DNA from: Legionella feeleii
Lineage (GTDB): Bacteria > Pseudomonadota > Gammaproteobacteria > Legionellales > Legionellaceae
Direction of reading: 5' to 3'
DNA: 64,000 nt
Assembly: GCF_001467625.1 (NCBI RefSeq)
Contig: NZ_LNYB01000023.1
Span: forward strand, 1-64,000
The notes beneath the pieces are model-generated. The model saw nothing but the letters and a program-made list of their open reading frames with translations. It ran no database searches and had not been told where the DNA came from. Positions 9,588 through 18,265 of this stretch are shown here, one piece after another. The number at the start of each line of letters is the position of its first letter. Positions within the stretch are counted from its first letter, which is position 1. The position numbers and the translations under genes are program-made.

Positions 9588-10901
9588 ATGAAAGATCTTA
9601 GCCGGTTAGCTCGACTCGTTGAGCAGCCTAAAACGACTCACCGCCTTAAATCAATCTTTCGTGGTTCAATAGGTAATTTAATAGAATGGTATGATTGGTA
9701 CGCCTACGCCGCATTTTCAATTTATTTCGCTAAATCTTTTTTTCCTCAAGGTGATTTAACAGCACAGCTAATGAATACAGCAGCCATTTTTGCAGTTGGC
9801 TTTTTTATGCGCCCCATAGGCGGATGGTTAATGGGAGTCTATGCTGATCGTTGTGGGCGTAAAAAAGCTCTGTTGGCTTCTGTATTACTAATGTGCGTTG
9901 GTTCACTTATTATTGCATTAACCCCTAGTTATGAAAGCATTGGACTGCTGGCACCTGTACTACTTGTTTTCGCCCGTTTGCTGCAGGGGATCTCGGTAGG
10001 TGGCGAATATGCCACTTCGGCTACTTACTTAAGCGAAATGGCCACGAAAGAAAGACGTGGTTTTTTCTCCAGTTTCCAATATGTGACACTTATTGCAGGC
10101 CAATTAATTGCTTTATCTTTATTGATAGTCCTGCAACAGTTTTTTCTTACCACAGAACAGTTAGAAAATTGGGGCTGGCGCATTCCTTTCCTGGTAGGCG
10201 CACTTCTAGCAATCGTAGCGCTGTATCTGCGTAAGGGGATGGAGGAAACCACCTCCTTTATTACTCAGAAGCAAACCACAAAAAAAGAAAATTTATTATT
10301 TGCCTTAATGCGTCATCCTAAAGAAATTCTTCTAGTCGTCGGTTTAACTATGGGTGGTACACTGGCTTTCTACACTTATAGCACCTACATGCAGAAATTT
10401 CTCACTAATAGCGTGGGAATGAGTAAAATTGAGGCGACACTTATTTCGGCAGCAAGTCTATTTGTTTTCATGTTACTACAGCCGGTTATAGGGGCATTAT
10501 CGGACCGAGTTGGTCGAAGACCGATTTTAATCGCATTTGGTGTCCTGGGCACCCTTTTTACAGTCCCTATTCTTTCTCTACTCAGTACCATTGAAACCTG
10601 GTGGGGGGCATTGCTCTTGATTATGGCTGCCTTAACCATCGTCAGTGGTTATACGGCAATCAATGCCGTCGTCAAAGCTGAATTATTCCCTGTAGAAATT
10701 CGCACTCTTGGTGTCGGTTTACCTTATGCCATTACGGTTTCACTATTTGGTGGTACAGCTGAATATATCGCTTTATGGTTTAAATCCAAGGGGATAGAAA
10801 GCGGTTTTTATTGGTATGTTACGATTTGTATCGCTTGCTCCCTGCTAGTTTATCTTTTTATGAGAGATACCAAACAAGATTCACAACTGGACTATCAATA
10901 G
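9588..10901 (+). CDS. kgtP: MHS-family transporter, alpha-ketoglutarate permease-like
   Basis: From the ATG at 9588 the protein is 437 residues with 12 membrane segments. The sequence follows E. coli KgtP closely in my memory: GNLIEWYDWYAYAAFSIYFA, FMRPIGGWLMG, QGISVGGEYATSATYLSEMA and SFQYVTLIAGQL. KgtP imports 2-oxoglutarate with protons. The longer reading from 9441 adds 49 residues that are not membrane-like and include repeat DNA, so I reject it. Upstream lies a repeat fragment. Confidence 0.85.
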   Translation: MKDLSRLARLVEQPKTTHRLKSIFRGSIGNLIEWYDWYAYAAFSIYFAKSFFPQGDLTAQLMNTAAIFAVGFFMRPIGGWLMGVYADRCGRKKALLASVLLMCVGSLIIALTPSYESIGLLAPVLLVFARLLQGISVGGEYATSATYLSEMATKERRGFFSSFQYVTLIAGQLIALSLLIVLQQFFLTTEQLENWGWRIPFLVGALLAIVALYLRKGMEETTSFITQKQTTKKENLLFALMRHPKEILLVVGLTMGGTLAFYTYSTYMQKFLTNSVGMSKIEATLISAASLFVFMLLQPVIGALSDRVGRRPILIAFGVLGTLFTVPILSLLSTIETWWGALLLIMAALTIVSGYTAINAVVKAELFPVEIRTLGVGLPYAITVSLFGGTAEYIALWFKSKGIESGFYWYVTICIACSLLVYLFMRDTKQDSQLDYQ

Positions 10902-10914
10902 ACCTCTTGCATAA
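10899..10914. repeat. Solo copy of a repeat end (TAGACCTCTTGCATAA)
   Basis: The 16 bases are identical to each terminal inverted repeat of the 131-bp element at 43782-43912; the match extends to about 20 bp including the flanking TCAA. It begins at the stop codon of the kgtP-like gene and contains the -35 hexamer of the next promoter. Confidence 0.7.
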
Positions 10915-10934
10915 TAAATAATTTGTGTTATAAT
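10907..10934 (+). promoter_or_regulatory. Promoter of the manganese riboswitch transcript
   Basis: TTGCAT (10907-10912), a 16-bp spacer and a perfect TATAAT (10929-10934). Transcription would start near 10941, exactly at the first stem of the riboswitch. Confidence 0.75.
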
Positions 10935-10939
10935 CGCGC

Positions 10940-11102
10940 GGGTCAATAGGGAGTAGCTGCACCTCAACCAGAGGTGGCTTACATCAACATCCTTGGTTAC
11001 AAACCATGGTGTAAGCAGCTTAGGCCTAGCAAGACTTTTGACTACCTATCTTCTTGAAGCTGGTGAGAAGATTAGTAGTCATTCGTCTATCACCAGCTGA
11101 GG
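10940..11102 (+). ncRNA. yybP-ykoY (Mn2+) riboswitch and expression platform
   Basis: The leader has the hallmarks of the yybP-ykoY class in order: GGGAGTAGC (10949-10957), a CACCTC/GAGGTG hairpin, TCAACATCC, a second helix, then AGCAAGACTTTTGACTACC, with GTCAA near 10942 pairing TTGAC near 11038 to close the aptamer. This class binds Mn2+ and typically turns on manganese exporters, which fits the UPF0016 gene behind it. Downstream, AGCTGGTGA (11058-11066) and TCACCAGCT (11090-11098) form a perfect 9-bp stem directly against the GAGG ribosome binding site (11099-11102), suggesting translational control. Confidence 0.88.
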
Positions 11103-11110
11103 CAAACCAA

Positions 11111-11686
11111 ATGGAATCTTTACTTGTATCAACTGGTGCAATCGCCTTTGCGGAAATAGGTGATAAGACCCAATTACTCGCCATAATCTTAGCAGCACAT
11201 TTTAAGCGACCTATGCCGCTTATTTTAGGTATTCTATTTGCTACCTTAATTAACCATAGCCTGGCAGCTGCTGCTGGTATCTGGTTAGCTTCCACTATCA
11301 ATCATACGACATTACGTTGGATACTCGCCGGCTCTTTTATTGCAATGGCAATCTGGGCCTTTGTACCCGATAAACTAGAAGAAAACCAAACAATGATCAA
11401 AGGTAAAATGGGCGTTTTCTGGGTTACTTTCTTCACTTTTTTTCTGGTTGAAATGGGAGATAAAACACAGTTAGCCACGATCGCTTTCACTGCTCACTAT
11501 GCCACGCCTCTCATGGTTGTCCTGGGAACAACGCTGGGGATGCTAATCGCTGACGTTCCAGCGATTATGCTTGTAAGCAAAACAACTAATAAGCTATCGC
11601 TGAAACTGGTACGTTCTATTACTGCTGTGTTTTTTATCTTTATGGGAATAGTTACCTTGCTCAATGTTAACCGATTTTTTTCCTAA
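11111..11686 (+). CDS. UPF0016/TMEM165-family manganese exporter
   Basis: 191 residues from the ATG at 11111, which has GAGG 8-11 bases upstream; the upstream start at 11054 would lie inside the riboswitch platform and is rejected. Six membrane segments come in two homologous halves, each with the family motif: EIGDKT (15-20) and EMGDKT (114-119). Bacterial members (for example MneA of Vibrio) export Mn2+. The preceding yybP-ykoY riboswitch independently supports a manganese role. The protein acts in the inner membrane to prevent manganese overload. Confidence 0.9.
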   Translation: MESLLVSTGAIAFAEIGDKTQLLAIILAAHFKRPMPLILGILFATLINHSLAAAAGIWLASTINHTTLRWILAGSFIAMAIWAFVPDKLEENQTMIKGKMGVFWVTFFTFFLVEMGDKTQLATIAFTAHYATPLMVVLGTTLGMLIADVPAIMLVSKTTNKLSLKLVRSITAVFFIFMGIVTLLNVNRFFS

Positions 11687-11796
11687 AATAACAATAGATT
11701 AACTAACATGAGTTCAACATAAAGGCACATTTTATATCGTTAGACGAACATTAATTGGGAGTGCTCACGAAGTCTGCTACTTTTGAGAGCCAAACA

Positions 11797-11882
11797 GTCG
11801 CCATTGCGAACAAAGTGAAGCAATCCCGTTAATCTCAAATGGAGTATCGTTTTGGATTGCTTCGCCAAGGCTGGCAACGACG
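11797..11882. repeat. Palindromic intergenic repeat (CATTGCGA type)
   Basis: Left end GTCGCCATTGCGAACAAAG with GAAGCAATCC and right end GGATTGCTTC ... GGCTGGCAACGACG are imperfect inverted copies. The type resembles REP-like palindromes seen in several Gammaproteobacteria. The wider gap 11687-11910 holds no gene. Confidence 0.5.
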
Positions 11883-11910
11883 AAATATATAGACCCCGGC
11901 ACACTTACCG

Positions 11911-12867
11911 TTAATTAACTACTTCTGCCCCAGGTTGCTGCTGACCAATTTTATCTTTACTTATTGTACAAAACCCGGGCATCATACCATCCGTCAACCC
12001 AGCAATAAGTTGATTTTTGTTATCATTCTGGGCTAATGCATTCTGCAAGGATAAACGCACTTTCGGTGAAGCAATACGAATATGCCAGAGACCCTCTTTC
12101 TCTTCTTGCAAAGTCACAAATTGTGACATAGAGACTGCTTTTCCTTCTATATTTCTCCAGCCCGCTACAGCACCTCTTAAAGCATCAGGTTCCTGTAAGT
12201 TCACTGAGTAAAAACCACTACCATCATTGAATTGGCATAAAATTCCAATGAAAGGATGGAGAGATGCCTGGGGTTTACTAACCCAGATTTGCCTAAACCA
12301 GGCCTTTTGTGCGGTAACAAATTGCTCTTTACTATCCTCCCCCGTTTGTAGATGTCCATTCAAACGGCCAGTTTGATTAACTAAAAGCTCTATTCCAGAA
12401 CGCAAGTCTTGAATAGTGGGGGTATTTCCTGCTTGCTTTAACATATCAACCTTGAAATTGAATCCTTTTTTGGCCTTTGTTTTTACACCGAAAACCCAGC
12501 TGTTGTTAATGGGATTAAATTGGAGGAAAGCTCGTCCTACCTGCCAATTACTGACCGCAGGTTGCTCAATTGTTGTTATAGCCTCTTCAAAGAGCAATAC
12601 TTTTTGATTTTGCCCATCAATAAGGGTCGCAATAGCGTGGAATTGAGTATTATCGCGTTGCATTTGGAAATAATAGTTGTAGCGTTCCCCACTTTCATTA
12701 GTCACTATCCCAGAAAATACCCAATCCGCTTGTAGCGCAGTGGAAAAAAGTGCTTGTTTAGTTTCTTCCGGTTTCACTTCTGTCTCGGTTATAGGTTGTG
12801 CGCCAACGTAACTGGTAGCCAATAAGGCAAAACAGACGAATAACTTGGATAATTGTGTGCGTTTCAT
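11911..12867 (-). CDS. Secreted protein of unknown function
   Basis: About 318 residues from the ATG at 12867, giving a clean signal peptide (MKRTQLSKLFVCFALLATSYVGA, cleavage near AQP); an alternative upstream start at 12894 would spoil it. I do not recognise a domain. The mature part is beta-rich by composition and soluble. It overlaps the last bases of lpxK and so belongs to the msbA-lpxK operon, which hints at an envelope role, but no function can be stated. Confidence 0.7.
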   Translation of the reverse strand: MKRTQLSKLFVCFALLATSYVGAQPITETEVKPEETKQALFSTALQADWVFSGIVTNESGERYNYYFQMQRDNTQFHAIATLIDGQNQKVLLFEEAITTIEQPAVSNWQVGRAFLQFNPINNSWVFGVKTKAKKGFNFKVDMLKQAGNTPTIQDLRSGIELLVNQTGRLNGHLQTGEDSKEQFVTAQKAWFRQIWVSKPQASLHPFIGILCQFNDGSGFYSVNLQEPDALRGAVAGWRNIEGKAVSMSQFVTLQEEKEGLWHIRIASPKVRLSLQNALAQNDNKNQLIAGLTDGMMPGFCTISKDKIGQQQPGAEVVN

Positions 12868-12868
12868 C

Positions 12869-13840
12869 TCAAATATAACCTTGTAAGTGTTCATGGGACC
12901 ATAGCGCCTCCCAAAATGAGTCGCTTAATTTAGCTTCTACAGGTAAGAAATACCAGGAATCATCGGCAAAAACCTGACATTTAACCGCGTCTTTTTCTGT
13001 CATTACTACTGCTTTTTCCGTGAATTGTAGTTCATTTTTCAAAAAATGATGATGATCTGGAAAAGGATATTTTTTAAAAGCAACACCAAGATTCTGCAAA
13101 GTAGCGAAAAACCGTTGTGGATGTCCAATAGCTGCAACAGCCGCCACAGGAAACTCCAGGGCGCCAATAGGAACATTTCGTCCGGTAGACAGATGAGTTA
13201 ATTCACCTGGTTGCAAAACCATGGAATAAGCGCCTGGCCATTCTCCCCCATTCACTACAATGAAATCACTTTTCTGCAAGCGACTAACATTTTCACGCAA
13301 TGGACCTGCAGGTAAACAAAGGCCATTTCCTAATCGACGCAGGCCATCAATCACAACAATTTCTACAGCACGCCCCATAGCATAATGTTGCAAGCCGTCG
13401 TCACTAATGATGATTTGACTCTGATGCTTATCTAACAGATATTGAACCGCTTGTACTCTCTTCGGAGCTATGACTACCGGACAACCTGTTTTCCTGGCCA
13501 GTAATAAAGGTTCATCACCAACTAAAATTGCCTGGTCGCTAGTAGAAACCTCGTGGGGAAATTGAGTAATCGTAGCACCATAACCACGACTAACGATACC
13601 AACCCGTAATCCTTTTGCCTGAAACTGCTTCGCCAACGCAATGACCAGGGGTGTTTTTCCCACTCCTCCTACTGTCAAATTGCCAACAATAATAATGGGA
13701 ACAGAAAATTGTTGTTGCCAAAAACATTGCAAAAAGATTCGGCGTGTAGCAATAACCAGTTGGTAAAGCAGGGCAAATGGCCATAAAAACCAACGAAAAA
13801 AGTGCTTTTTATACCATAGCTTTTCGATAAATTGTGACAT
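12869..13840 (-). CDS. lpxK: Tetraacyldisaccharide 4'-kinase
   Basis: Phosphorylates the 4' position of the lipid A disaccharide precursor to give lipid IVA at the inner membrane. 323 residues, typical length. An N-terminal hydrophobic segment ([17 protein letters not shown]) precedes the P-loop [12 protein letters not shown] (about 53-64); [11 protein letters not shown] and EKDAVKC are also family motifs. Its ATG overlaps the msbA stop by one base, so the two are translationally coupled. The order msbA-lpxK is conserved in many Gammaproteobacteria. Confidence 0.97.
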   Translation of the reverse strand: MSQFIEKLWYKKHFFRWFLWPFALLYQLVIATRRIFLQCFWQQQFSVPIIIVGNLTVGGVGKTPLVIALAKQFQAKGLRVGIVSRGYGATITQFPHEVSTSDQAILVGDEPLLLARKTGCPVVIAPKRVQAVQYLLDKHQSQIIISDDGLQHYAMGRAVEIVVIDGLRRLGNGLCLPAGPLRENVSRLQKSDFIVVNGGEWPGAYSMVLQPGELTHLSTGRNVPIGALEFPVAAVAAIGHPQRFFATLQNLGVAFKKYPFPDHHHFLKNELQFTEKAVVMTEKDAVKCQVFADDSWYFLPVEAKLSDSFWEALWSHEHLQGYI

Positions 13841-15600
13841 TAGCCAATAACTTCTTCTGCACTATCTATACCCAGTTGATACAATTGAGCATAGTGGCCT
13901 TCCAGGGCCAATAATTGCTGATGGGAGCCTTGTTCAACTACCCGCCCTTGATTCATAACGATAATTTTATTAGCTCGCTTAATGGTTGACAATCGATGCG
14001 CAATGACTAAGGTAGTCCTTGTTTTCATTACTTGTTCCAGTGCAGATTGAATATAACGCTCTGATTCACTATCCAAGGCCGAAGTTGCTTCATCGAGAAT
14101 TAAAAGAGGGGCATCTTTTAGTATGGCACGTGCTATAGCTAAACGCTGGCGTTGGCCGCCTGAGAGTAGAACGCCATTCTCCCCTATTTTGGTATCATAG
14201 CCGCTGGGTAAACGAACAATAAACTCATGGGCAAAAGCCAGTTTGGCTGCATGAATAATTTGCTCGCGGCTCACATCAAAGCAACCATAAGCAATATTGT
14301 TAGCCATGGTATCATTAAACAAAGTTACATGTTGACTCACTAAAGCAATTTGCTCCCGCAAGCTTGCTAACGTTAACTCATGAATATTTTCGCCATCTAA
14401 CAGAATCCGGCCCTGGTTAAGCTCATAAAAACGCGGAATTAAACTGGCAATCGTTGTTTTACCACTACCGGAATGACCTACCAAAGCGACTGTTTCGCCA
14501 GCAGCGACGCTAAAACTGACCTCATGCAATACCTGTTGTCCCCGTCGGTATGCGAAACTAACTTTATCAAACACAAGATCACCGCGCACTTTCTGGGCTA
14601 TTTTTTTACCTTGATCAGGCTCAGTAGCCTTATCCAATAAATTAAAAACACTCTCTGCACCGGCCAATCCGCGTTGAATCGCGGCATTTAGTGTCGTGAG
14701 TGTTTTCATTGGTTTGATAAGCTGGAACATCGCTGCAATAATAGCCAGGAAGGCTCCAGCAGTAATCGTAATGACGGTTGCTAACTTAATAGCCGCCAGA
14801 ATGATTAAAGCAATCCCCACAGCAATCACAAATTGTACCCCGGCAACATTCATTACCTTGGTTACAGCTACTTTCATATCATTTTTACGTGACGTTTCTG
14901 TCGCCTGATTAAATTTGGTCACTTCGTGGCTCTCGCCGCCAAAAATCCTTACAACCCGATAACCTTCAATCGCTTCCCCAGCAATTTCAGTCACCTCTCC
15001 CATCGATTTTTGCACTTTGTGGCTAATTCTTCGCACACGTTTATTAGTATAACTGACAATGAGCCCCACAAAAGGGACGGTCAACAGAAACATCAATGAC
15101 AGTTGCCAGCAAATAACCATCATCACTGTTAATAGTCCTATCACTAAACAGGTATTTTGGACAAAGTCAGTCAACGCGTCAGCACTGACTTGGGCTACCT
15201 GCTCAACATCGTAGAGGATCTTGGATAATAGTTGTCCTGAAGTAGCCTCATCATAATAGTCAGCAGGCAGACGAATAATATGCGCAAAAACCCGCTGACG
15301 AAGCACTTTGACCACAGAGCGGGCAACCCAGGTCATACAGTAACTGCCAGCAGAACTTACCAAGCCACGGATTGTAATCCCGAGTAATATGATGAGAGGA
15401 ATTTTCTTTACAAAGGTCATGTCGACATCAATAAAGCCTTTATCCAGAAAAGGGCGCATCATGTACGTAAGGCCAGCATCAATAGCCGAATACAAGATAT
15501 TGGCAAAAATGCCAAGCAGAAGAATAGGCCAAAAAGGCTTAACATAAGACAGTAACCGCCGATAAAGCAGGCCTGTTTTACCAATTGTGTTTTTTTGCAT
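13840..15600 (-). CDS. msbA: Lipid A export ATP-binding/permease protein MsbA
   Basis: Flips lipid A-core across the inner membrane. From the ATG at 15600 it is 586 residues: a six-helix ABC exporter domain, then an ATPase with Walker A GHSGSGKT, signature [15 protein letters not shown] and Walker [17 protein letters not shown] at 15663 would add 21 polar residues; neither start has a clear ribosome binding site, so the start is open. It heads the msbA-lpxK-secreted protein operon. Confidence 0.93.
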   Translation of the reverse strand: MQKNTIGKTGLLYRRLLSYVKPFWPILLLGIFANILYSAIDAGLTYMMRPFLDKGFIDVDMTFVKKIPLIILLGITIRGLVSSAGSYCMTWVARSVVKVLRQRVFAHIIRLPADYYDEATSGQLLSKILYDVEQVAQVSADALTDFVQNTCLVIGLLTVMMVICWQLSLMFLLTVPFVGLIVSYTNKRVRRISHKVQKSMGEVTEIAGEAIEGYRVVRIFGGESHEVTKFNQATETSRKNDMKVAVTKVMNVAGVQFVIAVGIALIILAAIKLATVITITAGAFLAIIAAMFQLIKPMKTLTTLNAAIQRGLAGAESVFNLLDKATEPDQGKKIAQKVRGDLVFDKVSFAYRRGQQVLHEVSFSVAAGETVALVGHSGSGKTTIASLIPRFYELNQGRILLDGENIHELTLASLREQIALVSQHVTLFNDTMANNIAYGCFDVSREQIIHAAKLAFAHEFIVRLPSGYDTKIGENGVLLSGGQRQRLAIARAILKDAPLLILDEATSALDSESERYIQSALEQVMKTRTTLVIAHRLSTIKRANKIIVMNQGRVVEQGSHQQLLALEGHYAQLYQLGIDSAEEVIG

Positions 15601-15768
15601 GGGGTAAGCGCTAGGGTTGGCATTCAGGGGGCGAATTGTACCGTAATTAGAGGAAACTGCCAATTTATCGGGTCAAATTGCCTCAAAGTGGATGAGATCC
15701 AAGCAAGTGTCATCAATAACGTAAAAGCTACTCAAACTACAAGCAGTTTAAAGATGAATTTATAAGGG

Positions 15769-16764
15769 TTATTGTAAATTTCTCGCCAGGGTGTTAATCA
15801 AATCAGGCCCTTTATAAATCAGACCAGTATACACTTGCAATAAAGAAGCGCCAGCCTGTATTTTTTCACGGGCCACCTGACTATTATCAATACCCCCGAC
15901 ACCGATTAAGGTTACCTCATTACCCACTACCTGCTTTAGTAAACGCAAACACTGGGTTGAACGCTCAGCAAGGGGTTTGCCACTTAATCCACCTGTTTCA
16001 TTTCCATGAGCCAAAGCACTGACAGTATCCCGTCTGCAAGTAGTATTAGTAGCGATAATGCCAGCTACCTGATATTTGAGGATCACGTCAGCCATTTGTT
16101 TTAATGTCTCATCGGATTCATCGGGTGATAATTTAATGACTAAAGGAACGAGGCGTTGTTGCTCATCGGCCAAACGTTTCTGCTCTTCGCACAATTGGCC
16201 AAGCAATACACGGAAAAGTTTATCTTGCTGCAATAAACGTAAATCCGGTGTGTTAGGTGAAGAAATATTGATAGTGATATAGGACGCGTATTGGTACACC
16301 TTCTGTAAACAATAAATATAATCGTCAACAGCGCTTGTCAGGGGAGTATCTTTATTTTTACCAATATTAATCCCCAGGATACCTTTGTAACGAGCTTTAG
16401 CCACATTAGCTATTAGGGCATCAACACCAAGATTGTTAAACCCCATCCGATTGATGATAGCTTCAGCCTGCGGCAGGCGAAAAAGACGAGGTTTAGGATT
16501 ACCTGCCTGTGCACGAGGGGTCACTGTCCCCAATTCGATGAAGGAGAATCCGAGTTTGCTTAAAGCATCCAAATGCTCACCGTTTTTATCTAATCCTGCG
16601 GCTAAGCCAACTGCATGAGGAAACTCCAGGCCCATAGCCTTAATAACCGTTTTTTGCGGCTGTTTAAAGCAGTTTTTCGGTAAATAATGGAGGGTAGAAA
16701 GCACCAACTGATGCGCTTTCTCAGCATCTAGTTTAAAAAGCAATGGACGAAGAAGTGAATACAT
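15769..16764 (-). CDS. pyrD: Dihydroorotate dehydrogenase (quinone, class 2)
   Basis: Oxidises dihydroorotate to orotate in pyrimidine synthesis, passing electrons to quinone. 331 residues with an N-terminal membrane-associating stretch ([20 protein letters not shown]), substrate and FMN motifs [27 protein letters not shown] and GGLSGKPL, and GVGGI near the C-terminus. The serine in ISSPNT fits the class 2 catalytic base. It is a single gene between msbA and the uncharacterised gene at 16.9 kb. Confidence 0.97.
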   Translation of the reverse strand: MYSLLRPLLFKLDAEKAHQLVLSTLHYLPKNCFKQPQKTVIKAMGLEFPHAVGLAAGLDKNGEHLDALSKLGFSFIELGTVTPRAQAGNPKPRLFRLPQAEAIINRMGFNNLGVDALIANVAKARYKGILGINIGKNKDTPLTSAVDDYIYCLQKVYQYASYITINISSPNTPDLRLLQQDKLFRVLLGQLCEEQKRLADEQQRLVPLVIKLSPDESDETLKQMADVILKYQVAGIIATNTTCRRDTVSALAHGNETGGLSGKPLAERSTQCLRLLKQVVGNEVTLIGVGGIDNSQVAREKIQAGASLLQVYTGLIYKGPDLINTLARNLQ

Positions 16765-16903
16765 GGCGACTCCAAAAAAAGCAATCTTACAATAGGTTCA
16801 TAAGTGGAGAAAGTGATTAAATCAGTTTATTTCAAAGATAACCATGCGTGTTATTTTGACCTATTAGATATCTGCTAAGAATTAAGAAATATATCCTGAA
16901 CCA

Positions 16904-17647
16904 CTAAATAACGATTTCATTCTTTGGGGCAGTTTCGGTAGTCAATAACCATTGTATCTGCTGGTTAAGATCAATTGAAATTGCCGACCATTCTTCAATC
17001 TGCTTATCTTCATAAGCATTCTGTGTGGGAAAAAGGGTTTTGTGCCGGGCAACGGCAGCATCTCGTGCTTGATACAGCCAGGTAATTTGCGGAGAAAATA
17101 AATGCAGCATACCTTCCACCCATTGATCGAGAATTTTCCAATAAGGATCAGTTAAGGTCATTTTGAATTGTTTAATAAAACGCGAGATGTGTTTGGCATC
17201 GTACCAAATTTCATATGAAATCCAGCGATTAACTGTAAATAAACGAATAGGTTGGCCAAAACGATTCATTGCAATAGCAACAAGATGCGTCATAGGATTA
17301 TCGATATTTTTATCCCAATCTGGCAAATCAGTCGGTTTTATCTGTTTAGGAATATGTTTATAGCGTAAAAAACAATGGAAATGGCCGTGTTCATTACTTG
17401 CAAGATCTTCGCGATGGCAATGATAAAAATACTGCGCACCTGTATCATGATCGATACGATCCCCTTTAGGATAATGATTCATGCGCACATGGCGACGTTT
17501 CTTTTCCAACGTATAGTGGAGAATATTCTTACCTTTCTTAGTAGTCATTTGCTGCTGTGCTTCAAGCACTTGCATCGCATAACGCAGATATCGCTCTTTG
17601 CTACCTTTTGTCAGAGCAGGTAAATTAAATTCAGGAATTGTTAACAT
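16904..17647 (-). CDS. Uncharacterised protein downstream of the Cys-rich peptide
   Basis: About 247 residues from the ATG at 17647 (a GTG at 17656 is also possible). Soluble, rich in aromatic, His and charged residues; it contains RHVRMNHYPKGDR, QYFYHCHRED and EHGHFHCFLRYKH in the first half and several Trp in the second half. The His/Cys cluster could bind metal. I do not recognise the family with confidence; it may be one of the DUF families (DUF6969 comes to mind, unchecked). Its start overlaps the stop of a 13-codon leader ORF, implying coupled translation, and it lies behind the secreted Cys-rich peptide gene on the same strand. Confidence 0.75.
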   Translation of the reverse strand: MLTIPEFNLPALTKGSKERYLRYAMQVLEAQQQMTTKKGKNILHYTLEKKRRHVRMNHYPKGDRIDHDTGAQYFYHCHREDLASNEHGHFHCFLRYKHIPKQIKPTDLPDWDKNIDNPMTHLVAIAMNRFGQPIRLFTVNRWISYEIWYDAKHISRFIKQFKMTLTDPYWKILDQWVEGMLHLFSPQITWLYQARDAAVARHKTLFPTQNAYEDKQIEEWSAISIDLNQQIQWLLTTETAPKNEIVI

Positions 17648-17682
17648 AGAATACACCGATAATAAAGAGGTAGTAATTTCAT
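17641..17682 (-). CDS. 13-residue leader ORF inside a hairpin
   Basis: On the minus strand an AAAGAGG site precedes ATG at 17682; the reading MKLLPLYYRCILC ends with TAA at 17641-17643, overlapping the ATG (17645-17647) of the downstream gene as ATGTTAA. The ribosome binding site and the ATG lie in a 15-bp perfect stem. The arrangement suggests translational coupling or regulation, but expression is not proven. Confidence 0.4.
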   Translation of the reverse strand: MKLLPLYYRCILC

Positions 17683-17696
17683 ACTACCTCTTTATT
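17661..17696 (-). promoter_or_regulatory. Perfect 15-bp stem between peptide gene and downstream gene
   Basis: AATAAAGAGGTAGTA and TACTACCTCTTTATT flank a 6-nt loop. It could attenuate transcription so the peptide mRNA is more abundant than the downstream gene, or hide the leader ribosome binding site it contains. It is AU-rich with no long uridine run. Confidence 0.6.
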
Positions 17697-17705
17697 TAAT
17701 AGCGA

Positions 17706-17927
17706 TTAACTACCAGAGCAACCACCGCAACCTTTGCAACCGTTGCAGCCTTTGCAACCGTTACAACCTTTGCAGCCCTTGCATCCATTGCAGCCTTTAC
17801 AACCTTTACAGCCAGTACAGGCAATTTGAGAACCAGCAGCTTGATTGTCTGCAAAAGCAACAGGAACTACAGCAGCAGTTGAAAGTGCAGATAACAGAGC
17901 AGCAACAGCTAATGATGACTTTTTCAT
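17706..17927 (-). CDS. Secreted peptide with cysteine at every third residue
   Basis: 73 residues. A clear Sec signal peptide (MKKSSLAVAALLSALSTAAV ... AFA, cleavage about residue 26) is followed by a short linker and then 12 cysteines in strict C-x-G spacing, x mostly Lys or Asn (GCKGCNGCKGC type), ending GCSGS. A strong AAGGAAGG ribosome binding site precedes the ATG at 17927. Such a periplasmic or exported chain could bind soft metals or be the precursor of a modified peptide. It is distinct from the HvfA/bufferin type as I remember it, and no DUF692/MNIO or radical SAM gene is nearby. Confidence 0.85.
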   Translation of the reverse strand: MKKSSLAVAALLSALSTAAVVPVAFADNQAAGSQIACTGCKGCKGCNGCKGCKGCNGCKGCNGCKGCGGCSGS

Positions 17928-18265
17928 AATGGCCTTCCTTGCAAAATTAATAATTAAAACAAATTTAATACTAGCAAAACATTCTTACATCTTTTTACCA
18001 AATTAATAAAGACGTTATCTAAAATAATTTCTCACCTCCTGATTGATAGGTATCAACATGTTTTACAAAATATCAAATCGCTAATGACATTCTCAAATCA
18101 TAGGGACGAGTTTGCTTTTCACCATATAGTCAACAATATAATTGGGAGTATAGATGAAGAAACGTTTTTTTTCACAAGCGGGATTTAGATAAATCCGGGG
18201 CACTAAACCTTAAACTCAGCACTATCCCAACAAATCCAGGATCTTTAAAGACAAGCGGTTTTCAG
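17928..18265. other. 338-bp gene-free region upstream of the Cys-rich peptide
   Basis: Holds the peptide's promoter region and two operator-like palindromes: TTGATAGGTATCAA (18043-18056) and GGATTTAGATAAATCC (18181-18196). A 12-codon ORF at 18154-18192 has a GGGAG site but is too short to judge. No larger gene is present. Confidence 0.5.
18043..18056. promoter_or_regulatory. Operator-like palindrome upstream of the Cys-rich peptide
   Basis: TTGATA and TATCAA are perfect inverted half-sites separated by GG, about 115 bp upstream of the peptide start codon. The regulator is unknown. Confidence 0.35.

Noticed and set aside
18154-18192. 12-codon ORF MKKRFFSQAGFR on the plus strand with a GGGAG site
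   Set aside because: Too short, no neighbour on that strand and no conservation evidence available.
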